Shown one piece after another: positions 60,600-64,000 of a stretch of DNA of 64,000 nucleotides (its first letter is position 1; every line of letters starts with the position of its first letter). A model generated the notes under the pieces. It did not search any database. It saw only the letters and a list, made by a program, of their open reading frames with translations, and was not told the origin of the DNA. Location: assembly GCF_016906535.1 (NCBI RefSeq), contig NC_057373.1:3534001-3598000 (forward strand). The letters run 5' to 3'. Both the position numbers and the translations under genes were made by a program. The stretch is from Rhizoctonia solani. Lineage: Eukaryota > Basidiomycota > Agaricomycetes > Cantharellales > Ceratobasidiaceae.

Positions 60600-60994
60600 T
60601 TATTCCTAGCTTAGTTGAGTCATACCTCTCATGAGATTACTAAGATTTTCCTTATTTAGTAATTTCTAGTGGCACTGCAAATCCTGCTTATGAGTCATTC
60701 TGCTTGCCACCAGAATGACTCACACTAATGACTCACCCTAAGTGCTCATTGGCTGCCAAGCATTTCTTGATAGACTGAGTCATGTATTTAGATGTTTCTA
60801 TTTTTAACTAATTGCAGTTCAACCCAAGAGCAGTCACATTCCATCCTAGTCATATCTGTGCCTTCCCACCCACCAATCAAAGTCTTAGGAAGCACAGTCC
60901 TAAGCAAGTCATACTCATACTCTGACTAGGTGAATGACTCAGTAACCTTGCCACTCTAGGGTATAAAAGGGGACTCTTGCATACCCTTGGAGGG
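60600..60994 (+). promoter_or_regulatory. Promoter-like block: six TGA(C/G)TCA motifs before a TATA box
   Basis: Perfect TGAGTCA or TGACTCA heptamers, the Gcn4/AP-1 bZIP site, lie at 60616, 60691, 60716, 60729, 60776 and 60935. CCAATCA is present near 60870, and TATAAAAG at 60962-60969. The arrangement looks like a regulated promoter, perhaps of an LTR retrotransposon. Transcription from it would run straight into the LTR inserted at 60995. The segment 60262-60600 to its left shows nothing else. Confidence 0.5.
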
Positions 60995-61567
60995 TGTTAC
61001 AACCTCCTAACATATACCATTAGAATTGCCTCATTTTTCTATTATTTTTACTATTTTTTACAGACCTGATAGCTATTGTTTTTTGATCACATGATCTCAG
61101 CACTTATCAAGCCAAGATGCTGCACCAAGATGCCATGCCAAGGGCGCTTAGGAGAAAACCACACTTCTACGCAGCCCACAGCATGCTTCCTTTTTCACAT
61201 GTAGTCTTCTATTCACACACGCACAGACCACATGTATCTAGTCACCTTATCTATATATACAGCAGGGAAATTGCTTGGAGACACCAAGTTGATTTTACCT
61301 TGTCTCATATCCATTGAGGAGGATAAGCCCCAGCCAGCTAAGTAGCCAGCCCCCAGCAGTATAAAACACTTACCCCCTATTTTTACTCATCACACCTCCA
61401 GGGCTAAGCCCCCTTTGTCAACAGTAGATACAAGTAGAACACCTTAAGCATTATAAATATAGTAGTATAGAAAGTAGGATAGCCTTAGTCAGAAGTTTAC
61501 CTTGTTTAGTACAGCCTTAAGCACCTGCCCACCAGTGTGTACCCAACCTTACAGTTGGCGTACAACA
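60995..61567 (-). mobile_element. LTR-A copy 3, solo LTR, 573 bp
   Basis: Reverse-oriented: the right end TACAACA (61561-61567) is the reverse complement of TGTTGTA, and the left end is TGTTACAACC (60995). It is flanked by GAGGG on both sides (60990-60994 and 61568-61572), a perfect 5-bp target duplication. It contains the reverse complements of the TATATA block and GGTAAAATCAACTTGGTGTC. This copy has no insertion and gives the basic LTR length. Confidence 0.85.
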
Positions 61568-62077
61568 GAGGGCACCACCCACTTTACTCCACCTCACTGT
61601 TACTGTTGACTGTCACTCTTGGGTTTGGGCTTGCCCCCCTCAATTGTGTGATATATTGTGCCTCAAGATTTCAAATAACTTCAACTTGTATAAGTGGATC
61701 TCCCAAGTACCCATAGTGTGGAAAGGTAGTAGACCTGATACAGAGTTCTTAGGTTAAGTGAACAGAAGGCAATCATCCTTAAAGAAGGATATATACTAAG
61801 TAACCAGTTAGTTCCTGCAACTAGGAGTGAAACTTACATAACTATCTCTGCCAAAGGGAACCTGAGCCAGTACTCTTGCTCTTACAGAAATACTTACTAA
61901 GACACTTTACACTGAGAAAGGATATATGTGTAGTTGATTGTATTCAAGATAGCTAGACCCAGAGAACCCTAAAGAAGCTACTTCTTTACTTAGCTTGGAA
62001 ATTGGGAAATCTTGCAACACAGACTCTGCTCAGCACCAGAGTCTCAACCTCTTTTCCCCCAATTTACAACAGTCATA
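61568..62077. other. Unassigned CpG-poor sequence
   Basis: Continues the sequence interrupted by LTR-A copy 3. Probably the downstream part of the element whose promoter-like block precedes it. No coding frame recognised. Confidence 0.4.
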
Positions 62078-62200
62078 GTGATGTCATCAGGTGGAGGTGG
62101 CTATGTGTGCTGAGTAAGTGCAGATGGGGACATGGCTTGGTGCTTAGTGTATGGTATGAGCACCAAAGTCACATGATTGAAAAACATGTCTGTTTGTCTT
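62078..62200 (+). repeat. Repeat C, copy 2
   Basis: Matches 59247-59345 over TGATGTCATCAGGTGGAGGT and GGGGACATGGCTTGG. Confidence 0.55.
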
Positions 62201-62341
62201 TGTTACACTCCCATAAAATATACCACTGGATTCTCCTATTTTTCTATTATTTTTAGTATTTTTTACGGACTTTGTATCTTTAGTTTTCTGATCACATGAT
62301 CTTGGTGCTTAGGAGAAATCCATGCTTCTATCCAGCATGCA

Positions 62342-63080
62342 TGTTGTAACCACACTGTAAGGTGGTTTACACACTGATGGGCAGGTGCTTATGGCTGTAT
62401 GTAAACAGGAAGATCAACTATCTACAGCTAACTACTGTCCTGGACATGGTCACATGACCAGTACAAGTGGTTGCATGCTGGCCCAAGCCCAAATTTGGGG
62501 GGTAGCAGGTGTAATCATGGGTTGTCAGCAGAGGAATAATAGGGCTCTATGGCTTAGTGGTCAAGCTGGTTCAATTCCAGCTAGTTCTATTTTCCTCTGT
62601 TTATGACAACTACTGTATCTAATAGCGCTTAAGGCACTCTACTACTAGCTACTGTCAACAAGGGGGCCTTAGGCCTGGAGGTGTGGTAGGTCTGATAGAG
62701 GGGAGTGTAAGCGGTACTACTGATAATCCCTAGCTACTTAGCTAGGCTACTGGACCTGTCTGTGATGAAAGACAAGGTAAAACTGACTTGGGGTCTCCAA
62801 GCAATTTTCCTGCTGTATATATAGACAAAGATACTAGTTACATGTGGTCTGTGCATGTGTGAATAGAAGCCTACATGTGAAAAGAGAAGAGTGCTGCAGA
62901 CTGTGCAGAAGCATGGATTTCTCCTAAGCGCCCTTGGCACAGCATCTTGGCATGGCATCTTGGCCTCATAAGCGCCAAGGTCATGTGATCAAAAAACAAG
63001 AGATAAAGAGTTTGTAAAAAATACTAAAAATAATAGAAAAAAGAGGCAATTCTGATGGTATAATTTGTAGGGGTGTAACA
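62342..63080 (+). mobile_element. LTR-A copy 4, solo LTR inserted into an older copy
   Basis: Starts TGTTGTAACCACACTG and ends GGGTGTAACA; flanked by perfect 5-bp duplications ATGCA (62337-62341 and 63081-63085). It has the full set of family landmarks including TGGGGTCTCCAAGCAATTTT and TATATATAG. Its 739 bp include a ~169-bp insert at 62439-62607. No internal retrotransposon region, so this is a solo LTR left by recombination between two LTRs. Confidence 0.85.
62439..62607 (+). mobile_element. ~169-bp insert with tRNA-like A and B boxes, flanked by 9-bp repeats
   Basis: Absent from other LTR-A copies and bracketed by AACTACTGT (62430-62438 and 62608-62616). It contains TGGCTTAGTGG, a perfect match to the Pol III A-box consensus, and GGTTCAATTCC, a perfect B box, only 7 bp apart. 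The B box forms a T-arm-like hairpin AGCTGG/CCAGCT. This core is enclosed by an imperfect inverted repeat GTTGTCA..AGAGGAA...TTCCTCT..TGACAAC. It resembles a SINE or tRNA-derived MITE, but the A-B spacing is too short for a normal tRNA gene. Confidence 0.55.
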
Positions 63081-63195
63081 ATGCAGCACACTTCTTATTT
63101 CACATGTAGTCTTCTTTTTCACATGTGCACAGACCACATGTAGATAGTTCTCTTGGTTATTTATACAGCAGGAAAATTGCTTGCAATCCCATTTA

Positions 63196-63663
63196 ATCTT
63201 TCTCAGCAAGTGAGTTTGGCACAGGCATACTCATAAGATGTAGTGCTCCTAGTTCTGCAGTCACAGATGCATTCTGGGGGTGACCTCTACATTGGTCACT
63301 GTGCCACCCAGCTTACAACCATCCCAATGGGTGACTTGTTGTCCTTCTGGCTGGAGAACAATACAGACACTAGCCATCTTTGTTGAACGTTCCCAGGTTG
63401 CCTGTGGGTAGCCACAGGCACCCTGTTTACACCACATACAGAACCCATGTATATTGTGTATGCACAAGTATGCCAGACCAAAGCAGAGGTCAAGTCTGCA
63501 GTCTATCCAGACAGAGCCATCTGTTTTAACTGTAGTAATATGTACATGTACTTATTTTGAAATAGGCAATTACTACCTGTATGCATATGCAAATCAATAT
63601 GTTTGACTTGGCAGTACCATTGTGCATCAACTGCCTATCCGGCTCAGACACCAGCATGATATC
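63196..63663. other. Unassigned sequence with a Cys-rich minus-strand frame
   Basis: On the minus strand, 63261-63467 reads IHGFCMWCKQGACGYPQATW followed by THWDGCKLGG. Conserved-looking Cys, Trp and Gly residues suggest a decayed transposon protein, but I cannot assign a family. Confidence 0.35.
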
Positions 63664-64000
63664 TGTTGTACACCACTGTAAGGTGGGTACACACTAGGGG
63701 GTGGGTGCTTAAGGCCGTATCTAGTACAAGGTAAATGCTGACTAATCTGACTAATTAGGCTAACTACTGGGAGAACCGCTTAAGGTGGCAACTACTGGGT
63801 TATCTATGGTGTGGAGGGGGGGCCTTAGGCCTGGAGGTGTGGTAGGTCTATCTGAGCTGGGGTGAGTGTAATACTTCTGATGGTTCTAGCTACTTAGCTG
63901 GACTACTGGACCTGTCTGTGATTGGAGACAAGGTAAAATTGACTTGGGGTTTCCAAGCAATTTTCCTGCTGTATATATAACAAAACTGAACTATCTACAT
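63664..64000 (+). mobile_element. LTR-A copy 5, cut by the window end
   Basis: Starts TGTTGTACACCACTG and carries GGCCTTAGGCCTGG, GGGGTTTCCAAGCAATTTTC and CTGCTGTATATATA before the window ends. Whether it is a solo LTR or one end of a full element cannot be seen. Confidence 0.75.

Larger units (their letters stand above)
62201..63195 (-). mobile_element. Older LTR-A copy (inverted), split by LTR-A copy 4
   Basis: The left end TGTTACACTCCC at 62201 and the following TTTTTCTATTATTTTTAGTA match the 3' end of LTR-A on the minus strand. The right fragment resumes at 63086 with CACATGTAGTCTTC, ACAGACCACATGTAG and TATACAGCAGGAAAATTGC, then stops near 63195 without the expected 5' end. It is therefore truncated and interrupted by the insertion at 62342-63080. 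Confidence 0.65.

Overview
This is nuclear DNA from a filamentous fungus, almost certainly a mushroom-type basidiomycete (Agaricomycetes). Genes are split by many ~45-65 nt GT-AG introns and are packed densely on both strands. The protein set (a NACHT-WD40 NLR-like protein, a CVNH lectin, PNPOx-like membrane proteins, a 7-TM family with an NPDI-GIGVR motif, a cutinase remnant) most resembles Rhizoctonia/Ceratobasidium; that genus-level guess is inference.

Layout. 1-806: 3' end of a GH13 alpha-glucosidase. 1.5-5.9 kb: two minus-strand members of a 7-TM family; a third, with an apparent frameshift, lies at 14.8-16.4 kb. 6.2-8.3 kb: mitochondrial glutamyl-tRNA synthetase. 8.5-10.9 kb: a CVNH lectin fused to a hydrophobic middle region and beta-trefoil-like C-terminus. 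12.4-13.7 kb: a decaying PNPOx-like gene whose intact relative is at 33.0-34.2 kb. 16.8-26.8 kb: a head-to-head housekeeping pair, UBR1 (N-degron E3 ligase) and CAND1 (cullin exchange factor), separated by only 100 bp. 27.1-29.6 kb: GNAT acetyltransferase and a DUF1857/AtaL-like protein. 30.6-32 kb: a dispersed repeat copy and a hAT transposase relic. 35.0-39.4 kb: tandem aldehyde dehydrogenases, the second with two 1-nt deletions. 42.2 kb: a wrecked cutinase. 43.3-49.9 kb: an HSPA12-like Hsp70, MDV1 (mitochondrial fission adaptor), and a divergent anchored protein. 51.0-55.8 kb: an NLR-like NACHT-WD40 gene carrying an in-frame stop and an altered Walker A motif.

From about 55.9 kb to the end the DNA changes character. 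No genes are seen, CpG almost disappears (none between 56,660 and 57,536), and the sequence is a nest of LTRs, MITE-like palindromes and other repeats. Several LTRs can be bounded exactly by TG...CA ends and 5-bp target duplications. The NLR gene sits right at the edge of this compartment.

Several conserved genes show single-base losses in short homopolymers (CAND1, the GNAT gene, the third 7-TM gene, possibly the NLR start). Assembly error is therefore a live explanation for some frameshifts, whereas the ALDH copy 2, PNPOx copy 1 and cutinase lesions look more like genuine decay.
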